In this document: positions 35,775 to 46,345 of the stretch, one piece after another
How positions within the stretch are numbered: the stretch's first letter is position 1
Layout: the number at the start of each line of letters is the position of its first letter
Source of the DNA: Rhynchospora pubera
Lineage: Eukaryota > Streptophyta > Magnoliopsida > Poales > Cyperaceae
Assembly: GCA_028095005.1 (NCBI GenBank)
Contig: CM051462.1
Coordinates: forward strand, 82,967,846-83,031,845
DNA: 64,000 bases
Reading direction: 5' to 3'
Translations under genes and position numbers: made by a program
The notes under the pieces: generated by a model
Told to the model about the DNA's origin: nothing
Seen by the model: the letters and a program-made list of their open reading frames with translations, nothing else
Databases searched by the model: none

Positions 35775-36148
35775 GGCCTCGTTTGAATTGCTTAGGAATA
35801 AGGAAGAATGGTTTTTTTTAGGAATAGCTTCTTTCTAGACATCTAAACAAGTTAGGAATAAGAAGAAGAATAGTTTCTGCTTAGAAATAACTTCTTCCTA
35901 GAAATAGTTTCATCAAATAATTATATATACATAATTTCAACAAAATTAGCTAAATATTAATAGCTAAATGAAATTTTTTGTGCTCTTTAATTAGTACTTT
36001 ATTTAATATTAAAATAATAATTTTTAATAATTTACTTAAATTAATATTATTTTGCTTATTCCTAATTCACCACCCAAATAACAATTCTTCTTTCTAAAAA
36101 TAACTTCTTTTCACTCTTCCCAATGTTACACTTTATAGTTCTTTATAT
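35775..36148. mobile_element. MITE copy A
   Basis: Begins ggcctcgtttgaattgc and shares its interior (atatatacataatttcaacaa, ctctttaattagtac, tcaccacccaaataac) with copies B and C. Its right terminus is not seen; copy B starts where its end is expected. Confidence 0.6.
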
Positions 36149-36496
36149 GGGGTCGTTTGGATTGCTTAGAAATAGGAAGAATAGCTACTTACTAGGAATA
36201 GCTTCTTCTTAGACATCCAAACAAGTTAGGAATAAAGAGAAGAATAATTTCTTCCTAGGAATAGTTTCTTCCTAGGAATAATATCTTCCAACAATTATAT
36301 ATACATAATTTCAACAAAATTAGCTAAATACTAATAACTAAATGAAATTTCATGTACTTTTTAATTAGTACTTTATTTAATATTAAAATAATAATTTTTA
36401 ATAATTTATTTAAATTAATATCAATTTTCTTATTCCTAATTCACCATTCAAACAATATTTTTTATTTTCGGATAACATCTTTCCACTCTTCCCAAA

Positions 36497-37093
36497 GACT
36501 CCGTTTGGATGGGAAAGAAATAGGAAGAATAGCTTCTTCCTAGAAATATTTTCTTCCTAGGCATCCAAACAAGTTAGGAATAAGGGCTCCGTTTGGATGC
36601 GTTGAGAATAAGGTAGGAAGAAGGAAGAAGGGAAGAAATTTATTGGGAAGGGGTAATTTTATTGGAAAGTGTGTAACTTTTGTGAAGAGTTTGGATGGTT
36701 AGAAATAAATTTATTGGTAAAAAGTGGTTATTCCTTATTCCTTATTCCGGGAAGAAGCCATCCAAACGAAGCCAAGGAGAAGAATATTTTCTTCCTAGGA
36801 ATAACATCTTCCTACAATTATATATACATAATTTCAACAAAATTAGCTAAATACTAATAACTAAATGAAATTTTATGTGCTCTTTAATTAGTACTTTATT
36901 TAATATTAAAATAATATTTTTTAATAATTTATTTAAATTAATATCAATTTGCTTATTCCTAACACACCATCCAAACAACATTTCTTATTCCCAGAATAAC
37001 ATCTTCCCACTCTTCCCAAAGTTACACACTTTCCAATATTTTCTTCCATAATTCCTTATTCCTTCCTTATTCTTTAACCAACCAAACGGAGCC
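36497..37093. mobile_element. MITE copy C, nested in B and itself split
   Basis: Starts gactccgtttggatggg, ends aaccaaacggagcc, flanked by aaa (36494-36496 and 37094-37096). It is interrupted at ttaggaataag / gagaagaata by the 189-bp MITE at 36585-36773. Confidence 0.8.
36585..36773. mobile_element. 189-bp MITE nested in copy C
   Basis: Ends ggctccgtttggatgcg and, inverted, ggcttcgtttggatggc. aag flanks both sides (36582-36584 and 36774-36776). It is the innermost of three levels. Short TIRs with a 3-bp AT-rich duplication suggest a PIF/Harbinger-like origin, which is inference. Confidence 0.85.
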
Positions 37094-37169
37094 AAAGTTA
37101 CACACTTTCCAATATTTTCTTCCTAAAATCCTTATTCCTTTCTTATTCACATACCATCCAAATGGGCCC

Positions 37170-37296
<127 letters not shown>

Positions 37297-37808
37297 TTAC
37301 TATTTCATAAGCATTTCTGCGATACAGAACATTTATGTCTTATTTTTTCTATATGTAAAAAAAAACAAAAAAAAAACGTGGCGTATCTATTGTTTTTACC
37401 AATTGCACTATACATGTCATATCCGATACAATACAATACTTGTGCCTGTATGATACTAATCAGTGATCCTAAATTTTTGAAAGATTACAATACAAAACAT
37501 TAAGAAATATAAGACGGAGTTATTCTATGCCGCAAAAATGTTTTATAAATTAATAAAAGTTGAAAACTCATTTCCTATAAAGCTATAACTAGTAAAAAAT
37601 GTCTCAGAAAAAAAAATATTAGATAATAAAGATATGTCTATCAATGATACACGTAAATCTGTTGCTCAATTTATTTTATTATTAGACGGAAAATCAAAAT
37701 ATATTGTTGTTTCGTCTATCGATTGATATCTAACCATAGATCAATAACGTGTAATCACCTTTCTATCCATGCTTTTACAAGTAGTGATACTGTGATAGTG
37801 ATAGTTAA

Positions 37809-38105
37809 GACTCTGTTTGGATAGTCAAGAATAAGAGCTATTCTGGAGTAAATAGCTATTCCGGATTAATAAACGATCCAAACAATTGAGGATTAAGATC
37901 TTATACGGAATCAGAGTAAGATTAATTAATCCGACCATAGAATAAGAAGTGAGATTATCTATTAATCCAGAAAAAAAATTATTATTTATTTCTTTCACCA
38001 TCCAAATAAAAAATCTTATTTTGAAAATAAGTTTATTCTTAACAATTTGAGATTAAAATTTTAATCCAGAATAACTACTTCTATCCGTAGGATCCAAATA
38101 GAGGC
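37809..38105. mobile_element. 297-bp MITE (type 2) with taa duplication
   Basis: Ends gactctgtttggatagtc and, inverted, gcctctatttggatcc. taa flanks both sides (37806-37808 and 38106-38108). TWA-type duplications and GTTTGG termini fit a Tourist-like (PIF/Harbinger) MITE. Confidence 0.78.
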
Positions 38106-38108
38106 TAA

Positions 38109-39302
38109 AACTTGTGTTCTCAATCCCTCATATCTAATTGGTCTTACTTGTGCCTCAATGACCTTATGTTACCTAAATCTTGACCGTCTGATCCGATCGG
38201 CAGTGCGCGCGGATAATATATTTAATGGATTGGATAAAAAAAAAACCACTTTAAATCAGTGGAACAAATAGTTTACCAGTGGCGGGTTGCAATCCCTTTC
38301 GGAGTAAATGAGAAGGAAATGACCTACCAACTAATTCCATCTGCCAAAAATTAAAAATAAGAGATACAAAAGAGAATTGTACAAGTTACGACCCACACAC
38401 CCTACCCACGCAAAGGCATTTTATGTTCTGAACGAAGTTAGATAAAACCTTCTCTCTACTTCTGAAGAATCCAGTTGAAGTAATGAAGTTATCATCTCCT
38501 CAGGCGATCATTATCTGAGGTATCAGCCTTTCAGGTAGTGTATTATCTTCCTGTCTTATCTTAATCAGAGCGATAAACTCAATTTTGCTTGCTTTAGTTG
38601 TGACTCTCTTTCTTGTACGAAAAACATGTTCCAGTACTGGAGTTTACTGCGACTACAGTTAGGCTATCGACACGGTCCATGTGACTACTTTTGAAAAACA
38701 AAAAAAATAAATCGAGAATTGGTATTAGGCAGAAATGGACAGCTCCAGTGTGTAACCAAATAGACAGCTGAAATTGGCATCTTCTTCCCTAACAGATTGC
38801 AGTGTCCTGTCTCCGGTTGAACAACGGATTCTCTGCACACTACACACCCACTTATCAATAACTATTGATCAAGGTCAGAAGTAATCTTTATTTATTTAAT
38901 TTGCATTGAGTTAGAATTAGCAATTGGATTCTATTAAAAGCAATTGTCTCTCTTCTGTAAAGTTCACAATAGGCAGAAATACATTTAGCAATTAAGCAAT
39001 TCTCTTCTTCTCATTGTCAATCGGAAAGAGAAATAGAAGACAATAATTGTGGGCTGATTATTTCCGTTCGAATTTAAGAGTTGGGGTGCATGTTAAAGGC
39101 ATTTCAGGCCCAATCTGAATTACATCACTGCATTAAAGCAGCTGAGACAAAAAAAAAAAGGATCCCATTTGATCTGTGTGTAGCTATCTAATAGTGAATC
39201 TAGTAACTCATTATGCATGCAGTTTGAATATGGAACCAACAACTCCAAACCAAAACCTAGCAGAATATGCATCAAGTTAGCTTTGTAGGAGCCTTAGACA
39301 GT
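38109..39302. other. 5' region of CNL2, no gene seen
   Basis: Contains stretches shared with the CNL3 upstream region (gagtttactgcgactacag near 38640, versus gcatactgcgactgtag near 61358; agaaatagaagacaataatt near 39030, versus 61443). The duplicated CNL unit therefore reached about 1 kb upstream. Non-coding leader exons may lie here but cannot be placed. Confidence 0.45.
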
Positions 39303-39367
39303 TGTTAAATTTGTTCTTTTTTTTTTTTTAAGGTCACGTGGTAAAGCACAAAAGGTGTTAAATTTGT
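39303..39367 (-). mobile_element. 41-bp retroposon tail upstream of CNL2
   Basis: A 12-bp duplication tgttaaatttgt (39303-39314 and 39356-39367) encloses 41 bp: a T-run, then aaggtcacgtggtaaagcac and aaaagg. Read on the - strand it is a short tail ending in poly(A), the second case here of an extremely 5'-truncated LINE-type insertion. Confidence 0.85.
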
Positions 39368-39395
39368 CATTTCTACAACTTTTATATTTCTATTT

Positions 39396-39534
39396 TGACC
39401 TTCTAATGTAACCTATACCCAGGTATTCTACAGCAAGTATAGACACCACCAAATGCCACATACATTGAAGGTGTGGATTCACAGAAAAATGTACGCATCA
39501 GTGTAGGGGCTTGACAAGCCAGTTTGCTTTCTAA
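39396..39534 (+). promoter_or_regulatory. Conserved leader upstream of CNL2
   Basis: The diverged counterpart of the CNL1 and CNL3 leaders: gaccttctaatgtaacctatacccag, then cttgacaagccagtttgc before the ATG. The CAG at 39420-39422 is the proposed 5'-UTR splice acceptor. Confidence 0.45.
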
Positions 39535-42500
39535 ATGTTATCGACTATCCGCAGGGCATTGAATCTCATTCATGTATCTGGTGTAGATGGTTTAAAGGAA
39601 GAAATTGAGAAGTTGGATAAAAAACTAGGGAGAATTCAAGTGACAATTGATGAAGAAGAGCACAGGGAGATTCATTATAAGGCAGTCAATTTTTGGCTCG
39701 AAGAGCTGAAGAGTCTTGTGAGCGATGGCCAGGATATCCTTGACGAGTACCATTATGAGATCTTGCATTCTCAGTTGGATAATAAACCGGTTGCAACAAC
39801 AGTTCTGTCAGGTCAAGTTAGTGGTATGGAATCCAACATGGCTATGTTAAACCATATCTCTCCATATTTTTTTATTGAAAAGATTAGAAAAATAAATAGT
39901 CGATTTGATGAAATCTCGAGAGACAGGGAGGCCCTGCGGCTGACAAATGAGGAAGGAAAGAAGATAGCAGGCACCTCTTCCATAAAACTTTCCTCATCCA
40001 GTCACTTGATGAACAAAGACAATATTTTTGGTAGAGACAATGACAAGGACAAAATCATTGACCGATTGTTATCTGGAGTATTAGGGGATGAAGAATGGAA
40101 AGATCAAATAAGGGTCCTCCCAATATTAGGAATGGGGGGTATTGGCAAAACTACTCTTGCCCAGATGGTCTATCATGATCTTTCTATTAAATCAAGTTTT
40201 GATGTGATGGCATGGGTATATGTTTCTCCAGACTTCGATATTATTAGGCTCGTAAAAGAGATTTGTGAGTTTGTTACCGGAGACCATGGCAATAGCTTTT
40301 GTGGGTTCAGCATGATCCAACAAGTTCTTCAAGAGAAGTTAGTGGGAAAGAAAATGTTTTTGGTACTGGATGATGTGTGGAATGTGCAAAAAAATGATTG
40401 GGAAATGTTGTTTCTTCCATTACGAGTTGCTAAACTGGTCCGAGTATTAGTTACAAGTAGGAATGAAGTTGTACGTCGGGCTCCATTTGCAGTCTCTCCA
40501 CATCGACTTCACAAATTGCCTGAACATGAATGTTTGAAATTGCTTTACCATTGTGCATTTGGTGGAAAAGAGCTTACAGAAAAACAATGGTCCTTAGATA
40601 TTGGTAGGCAAATAATCAAGAAGTGTGGTGGATTACCTCTAGCAATTAAATGTATTGGCAGGGTTTTACACTTTGACACAAACAAATTTTGTTGGAGGGA
40701 AATTTTGGATAGTGAATTATGGGAATCTGATGAAATTGATCCAATATTTTGTGCACTTATGGTAAGTTACCATCACTTGCCCACAAAACTAAGAGATTGT
40801 TTCTTGTTTTGCTCCTTGTTCCCTAAAGGTTCTCAACTTCGAAAGACTTCAATTATTTACATGTGGATGGCCCACGGATTCACTCAGCCTAGAGGAAGGA
40901 AAAGGGCAGAAGACATTGGGGAGGAGTACCTTGCTGAGTTGCAAATGCGATCTTTGATAGTACCTCGAACAAAAGGTAGCTTTTGTTTGCATGATGTAAT
41001 TTATGATCTCGCAAAAGCTTTATCTGGGGGTGAAATCCATACTGTTGTGAATGAGAAGTCAGGTATTATATCTGACACAATTAAACATTTATATATCAAA
41101 AAAGGAACTTTCCACTATGAGTATTTCAATCCTCGATTTTTAAGGCCAAGGACTTTATTTGATGCTACACAGAGAAGCCATGAATCTTCCATTGATCTAC
41201 ATGATATAAGTTCAGTACGTGTACTTGGATTGATTGGTCCCAATGTACTTGCTTTAGAACATTCACAGTTGAAGCATCTGCGCTTTCTTGCAATCATAGA
41301 ATTCAATGGTAAAACCTTACCTGAATCATTATGCCTCCTTTACCATTTGCAAACACTTGAAATAACTCGCTGCCACTATTTATGTGAGCTGCCTAAAAAG
41401 ATTGCAAATTTAGTGAACCTTTGCTACCTTCACATCGCACATGTGGGAATTGAGGAACTTCCCTATATGTTATGGCGAATCAACAACCTTCAGACACTAC
41501 GCCTCAAAGAATGTTACAATTTAAGAAGGCTACCTAATGGTATTAGTGACCTTTCAAACCTACATACTTTACAGCTGAAGTCATGCAGGAAGCTAGAAGA
41601 GTTGCCCGCTGATACAGGAGAACTCATCAACCTCTCCCTTTTAGATCTTTCTTTTAGTGGGATAAGAACATTTCCATCATCTATATGCCGGCTCTATTCA
41701 GCAAAAGTTGTTCTTGCTGGGATACCTGATAGCGTCAAGATACAGCTGTATTTAAACTTGGTAGCTGCCTATTTTACAAATTACTTAATCTAATTTCTTT
41801 TCAAATATATACATTCTTAGTATGTGGCAGTCATTTACTTTTCCATTTATGCATTTGATAATCCATCCTCGAGATATTTAGGATGTACACTCAAGGGTAA
41901 CAAAATCAATCACCTGCATGTACAAGATACAGATGATGTACATAGTAGTTTGGAATTTTCCACAATAAGTATGTATTATTATATTTCATATGGTTTATCT
42001 ATTTTTAACATTATTATGATCTAGATTAATAGGAGAAATAATGGTTACAAAGGACCATTATGGGAGGATGCGGAAACATTGATAGTGGCAAGTGTGGAGG
42101 AGGGGCTTTCCTCTTTGGCACATCACAAGCGACGCATGGAAACTTTAAATATGCAGGTGGGGTACGTAGTTTTTTACCACACATTAATTAAGATGAAAGT
42201 ATTGCTAATTCGGGTCAATATTAATTAATACTATAAAAACAGGTTGGCTTTTTGACCTGATAGCCAACTTTTAAGAATACCTGACCTACACTAAAACCGA
42301 CAGTTCACAGTCCACAAGTCAACCTGAGACAAAGTGACAAACCTATCTTAGTTTAACGAGTATATAAAATTTAACAATAATGGTTTATTAGACAGTTGTT
42401 AGGCTCAGTGAGATGTTTTGAGTCTTCCTTTGTAAGTGGGTTGATTTTTAAATCCCATAGTAGAGGGCTAGAGGCATGGTTTTCAATACCCTACCGGCAT

Positions 42501-43279
42501 CCATACCGGTCAGTGACTGAAATTTAGAACGGTGATATCCGATAATATTGAAATTTTTCGGTAAACGGTAGGGCATTGAAAACACTGTCCAAGGCTTTTG
42601 TTTTCCAAATTATCCGTCTCCTCCGTACACAACCCCTGTTACAAGGTCTGGGAAAAAAAAAAAGTTAAAAAAAGCTAGCAGGGTCAGATGTTCAACTTTT
42701 ACTACCCAACCTATGGACAGTGAACCTGGCCCACTAAAGGCCAGTTGAGGCAATTTAATAATGGATGGTCAATTGGTGAGGTCACCGCCTCACCGGTTTG
42801 AGATTGCCAACTGCCCAAGTGTATCGTACCGTGACCCAAATTACTGACGCCCATTGAGCTTTGTCCTTTGCTTTGTGTTTTACCTCTCTAATATATTTAA
42901 ACCACAAAAATGGTAACCGTCATTTACAGTTTTGTTATTCTTTGTCATTACTAAATACAAAGTGAACATATAAAATAGACAAGGTTAACATATAAATGAT
43001 CAAAGTGAACACTTACAAATAAATAAGTATTGTCATCAATATTTTTTTCAGATTTTTATATGCATATTCAATTTATTTTTATTGAACTTATTTGTTTGTA
43101 TGTGTTCACTTTGATCATTATATATTCATTTTGTTTATTTTATGTGTTCACTTTCTATTTAACAATAACAAATGACGGCAAAACTACATAACAGTAATCA
43201 ATTTCCTTTAAAACATTGAGGAAGTAAATAGAATTTTCTAGACTGCCATTTTGATCATCTCTATCGTGCTCTCTACTGT

Positions 43280-43325
<46 letters not shown>

Positions 43326-44249
43326 AGTACTTCTCCTAAGACTCCATCACAAACCCATGAAATCCCCAACACTATAAATAATAGAGTTAAATCATCTTTT
43401 GCAACAAACAAAAGAAAGATTAAAGAATTGTTGTCAAAATTTTTGTCATACTAGTAGGATTAATTAGATTTGTAAAGATTTATGTGGTCTACTTAGTTTT
43501 CAATTTAACATTATTATAGAAGACAACCCATTTTACAGAAATAACAAATTGAGATGTGATATTGCTTTCTTAATTTTTAGACACGACAAGAATATCCCAG
43601 TGGTATTAGTAGAAAAATCAGAAGTGAGAGTACACCTACAATAGCTGAAGATACAGATTATACAATAGCTGGAGATACTGATTCAGGAATACCTGAAGAT
43701 ATTGATTCTCAAATAGTTGAAGGTATCGATTTTGGTAGCCGGGTTACATGGATGAGTTCTCAAAATCAGAGCTCTATAAGAGGTTACTGCTCCCAATGGA
43801 AAATGCCTATACCTAAAGGTGGTGTCAGATTTGAACCAAGAGTCAAAATGTCAAGACCTAAATGTAAGTAAAATGGCTGAGGGTTGAAGGCATAACATGT
43901 CGATTATTTTAAACATAATTAAATTCCCAACTCAAACCACAAAAACAATTTATTGTTTCACAGAACCAAAAAATAAAATAAAATAAAAAATAAAAACCAC
44001 CAGCTAGCTGCTCTATGATATCTTGTTGAGCTTTAGAAAATTCTTAATCAATAATTTTTGTAATATTTTTTTAATCAGGGGTCGATGGAAATTGAGGGTT
44101 TTTACACAGTACATTCTATGCAGCATTGAGTTTGCTTTCTTTCTTTCCGGACAGGTGAGCTCACAGAGGATGAGATGATCTTCGCGCTCGATCTGGAGAG
44201 TGACATGCAGGAGATGATGGACGAGGACCTTTGTGGCTTGACGCAGTGA
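39535..44249 (+). CDS. CNL2: CC-NB-ARC-LRR protein with acidic C-terminal extension, four exons
   Basis: The most complete of the three immune-receptor paralogues. Start ATG 39535. Proposed exons are 39535-41760, 42025-42156, 43581-43863 and 44155-44249 (TGA); phases 0, 0 and 1 match at every junction and total 911 aa. Coiled coil 1-130 has QDILDEYHYE where the paralogues have EDVLDE. NB-ARC has GMGGIGKTT (199-207), LVLDDVW (276), GGLPLA (365), CFLFCSLFPKG, LHDVIYDLA (485). LRRs span about 565-740. Exons 2-4 encode a non-LRR tail: a basic/charged segment, four 8-residue repeats (806-837), RVTWMSSQNQSSI, then a last exon rich in Asp/Glu/Met (EDEMIFALDLESDMQEMMDE). The tail's function is unknown. 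The exon model is inference; exon 1 is certain. Confidence 0.88.
42479..42583. mobile_element. 105-bp inverted-repeat element in CNL2 intron 2
   Basis: gttttcaataccctaccg (42479-42496) is repeated inverted as cggtagggcattgaaaac (42566-42583) with one mismatch. A small MITE-like insertion; no target duplication matched. Confidence 0.65.
42908..43195. repeat. Foldback element in CNL2 intron 2
   Basis: Arms of about 115-125 bp (42908-43030 and 43083-43195) are inverted copies. Both contain gtgaac, atcaaagtgaaca, caaataaataag-type words and, outermost, ccgtcattt. A loop of about 50 bp separates them. In an intron transcript it would fold into a long imperfect hairpin. Confidence 0.75.
43281..43324. 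repeat. (CT)22 microsatellite
   Basis: 44 bp of uninterrupted CT in CNL2 intron 2, about 260 bp before exon 3. It adds to the pyrimidine content upstream of the acceptor but is too far away to be the acceptor tract. Confidence 0.95.
43638..43733 (+). repeat. 24-bp in-frame tandem repeats in CNL2 exon 3
   Basis: Four consecutive units encode TIAEDTDY, TIAGDTDS, GIPEDIDS and QIVEGIDF. The consensus is x-I-x-[EG]-[DG]-[TI]-D-x, strongly acidic. The nucleotide units are diverged but still align without gaps (aca ata gct gaa gat ...), and the length in multiples of three supports real coding sequence. Confidence 0.85.
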
Positions 44250-45056
44250 TTACCTGGCAAAATAGTAGTTCTTGCAGGAACTTCTCTTTGTGTCCTAGTT
44301 TTGGAGTTTTGTTTTGAGGATAGTATCGTTTGACTTTTGTTATGTATTGTAGTTTTTTGGCTGAGCCGGACTTGTGAGGGTCAGTATCAGTGTTTGTTAG
44401 GATGCTATTAGTCTTTACGGTGTGTTTCGTTTTGGTTGTTTCCTTTAGCACTATCCATATTAATTAGTAAGTTTCTGATGCCATTGCTACTTTTGTTAGT
44501 ACGTATGACTTTTCGTTGAAACTGATGCTCGGAAGCTACTAAAACACAATAAAATTTAACAGCCGAATTACAAATTTACAATAGCTTTGTGGGCACCAAC
44601 ATATACAGACTACTGCAAAAATGTCATCCTGCACCGAAGCATGAGGCATGACATAATGGGATCACTAGTTATTTCCCTCTTTTGCCTGTACGTTGTTATT
44701 GATTCAGCTAAAAATTGTTTTATTGATCTAGAATCTTTAGTCCCTATTTTAATTTTCTTTGTTTCATAGAGAAAAACTAAGTTTTGGATGATGAAAGAAA
44801 ATCGAAAGGTGCAAAAGACAAAAAGATCCAATAGAAAAACTTTCACGATCAAGTATGTTTGTTTTCTTTGAAGTAACTAAAAGGAAGTATTATTTAAGCA
44901 TTCAATTATCAACAGAATAAAATATATACCAGCAAAACCTTCTAAATTCCCATCTTTCCTCAGTTTCCTGGACAACCCATGCCAAATTTGAGGCAAACTA
45001 AATTTTTTCATGATTAAGATGATGCCATCTCAATAGCATCTACAATGAATTATGAC
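44250..45056. other. CNL2 3' flank
   Basis: Probable 3' UTR and downstream DNA; no further gene. Open frames are short and without domain. Confidence 0.45.
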
Positions 45057-45059
45057 TAT

Positions 45060-45199
45060 GGCTCCGTTTGGATAGGTGTGGGAAGAAGTGGAAAAAATAT
45101 TGGAAAGTGTGTAATTTTGTGAAGAGTTTGAATTGTTTATAATTTTTTTTCTTCCTTCTTCCTTCTTCTTCTTTTTTCTTCCTGTATCCAAACGCACCC
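45060..45199. mobile_element. 140-bp MITE (type 1) with tat duplication
   Basis: Ends ggctccgtttggatagg and, inverted, gggtgcgtttggatac. tat flanks both sides (45057-45059 and 45200-45202). The interior aattggaaagtgtgtaa-like and ttgtttataatttttt words match the copy at 35278-35434. Confidence 0.82.
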
Positions 45200-45202
45200 T
45201 AT

Positions 45203-45723
45203 GAGAAGTCGTTGTAATATATATCAAGTAACATGAGATAATTAAGGACTGAAATAAAAACTGATATGCGACCTAGATATTGATTATACGTTTGGAAATA
45301 TAACCATAACTTCATAATTTTTTTTGGTAGAAATTCAGCAAATCCAAAATATGATGTCCTCTCCATAATCGATCCTACTTGATTAAAATCAAAAGAACAT
45401 CAATTAATCAAATAAGGAGAAACGACGACAGAATTACCTGGAGAAGGTAGATCAGGTAGGCACACTGGGTCCCCTCCTCCATTGTCCGTATATAGCTCCC
45501 AATCCTACCCATACCCACCTCTTTTTCTCTCATACACGCCTCTGTTGTTATCATCTCTCATCTCTGTTCCGCTCTCTGTGTTACTGTGTCTGTGTGGATC
45601 CCCTTTCTCCGTGTCTTATGTCTCCTTTTAAAATTGTTTTTGTGCGTGGGCTGTAAAGTTACTTCCAAGGCTTTGAATAGGTTATATTTCCTAATGGGCC
45701 TTCAATCTCCTTTTTTTTTTTTG
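45203..45723. other. Intergenic DNA, CT-rich around 45430-45600
   Basis: A CT-rich stretch (tctctcatctctgttccgctctctg) resembles a plant 5'-UTR, but no coding frame follows that can be recognised. Confidence 0.35.
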
Positions 45724-46345
45724 TGTGATTTAGATTTATGCCACCGTAAATATTTGAAATTAGAGATATGTCATTGTTAAACGATAAATTAATTTTTTGC
45801 CACTATAAAATTATAGAAATTAGTTTTTTGTCATTGGATAATTTTTTGTCAATTTTATCCTTTTAAATATGTCACAATAAAACTTAAAAATTAGTAATTT
45901 GCCATCACAAAAGATATAATTAGTTTTATGCCATTATAATTTATAAATCATTAACAATTAGTTTTATCAACTTAATACAAATTATTGAAAATTATAATTA
46001 GTTATATATTATTATTTTTATGTGAAAGAAACATATAACCATTATTATATAATGATTCTTTTGTTTAAAATTAAAGTAACACTTCGTCAATTACATGCAT
46101 TCCAATATAAGAATTCACCAGGCTTCGTACAAATTTGAAGTGGTGCCCCTATATTTACAAAGACATCTATATGTATTTGAGGAGCATATCTTGCATCCAA
46201 AACTGTGGTGATTAAATTCTCGTGCACCGTGTACACATATCCTCCTCCTGTAATTCGAATATGAGCAAGAAATTACCAAATTAAATTTGGTAAATATGAA
46301 CTCCGTCAGTTTTTTTAGGGTTTGTTTTTAGCAAGATTTTAAATT

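Larger units (their letters stand above)
36149..37169. mobile_element. MITE copy B, split by copy C
   Basis: Starts ggggtcgtttggattgc, ends ccatccaaatgggccc, with tat duplicated on each side (36146-36148 and 37170-37172). Its own sequence is 36149-36496 plus 37097-37169. The break falls between cttcccaaa and gttacacactttcc, which are continuous in copy C. Confidence 0.8.
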
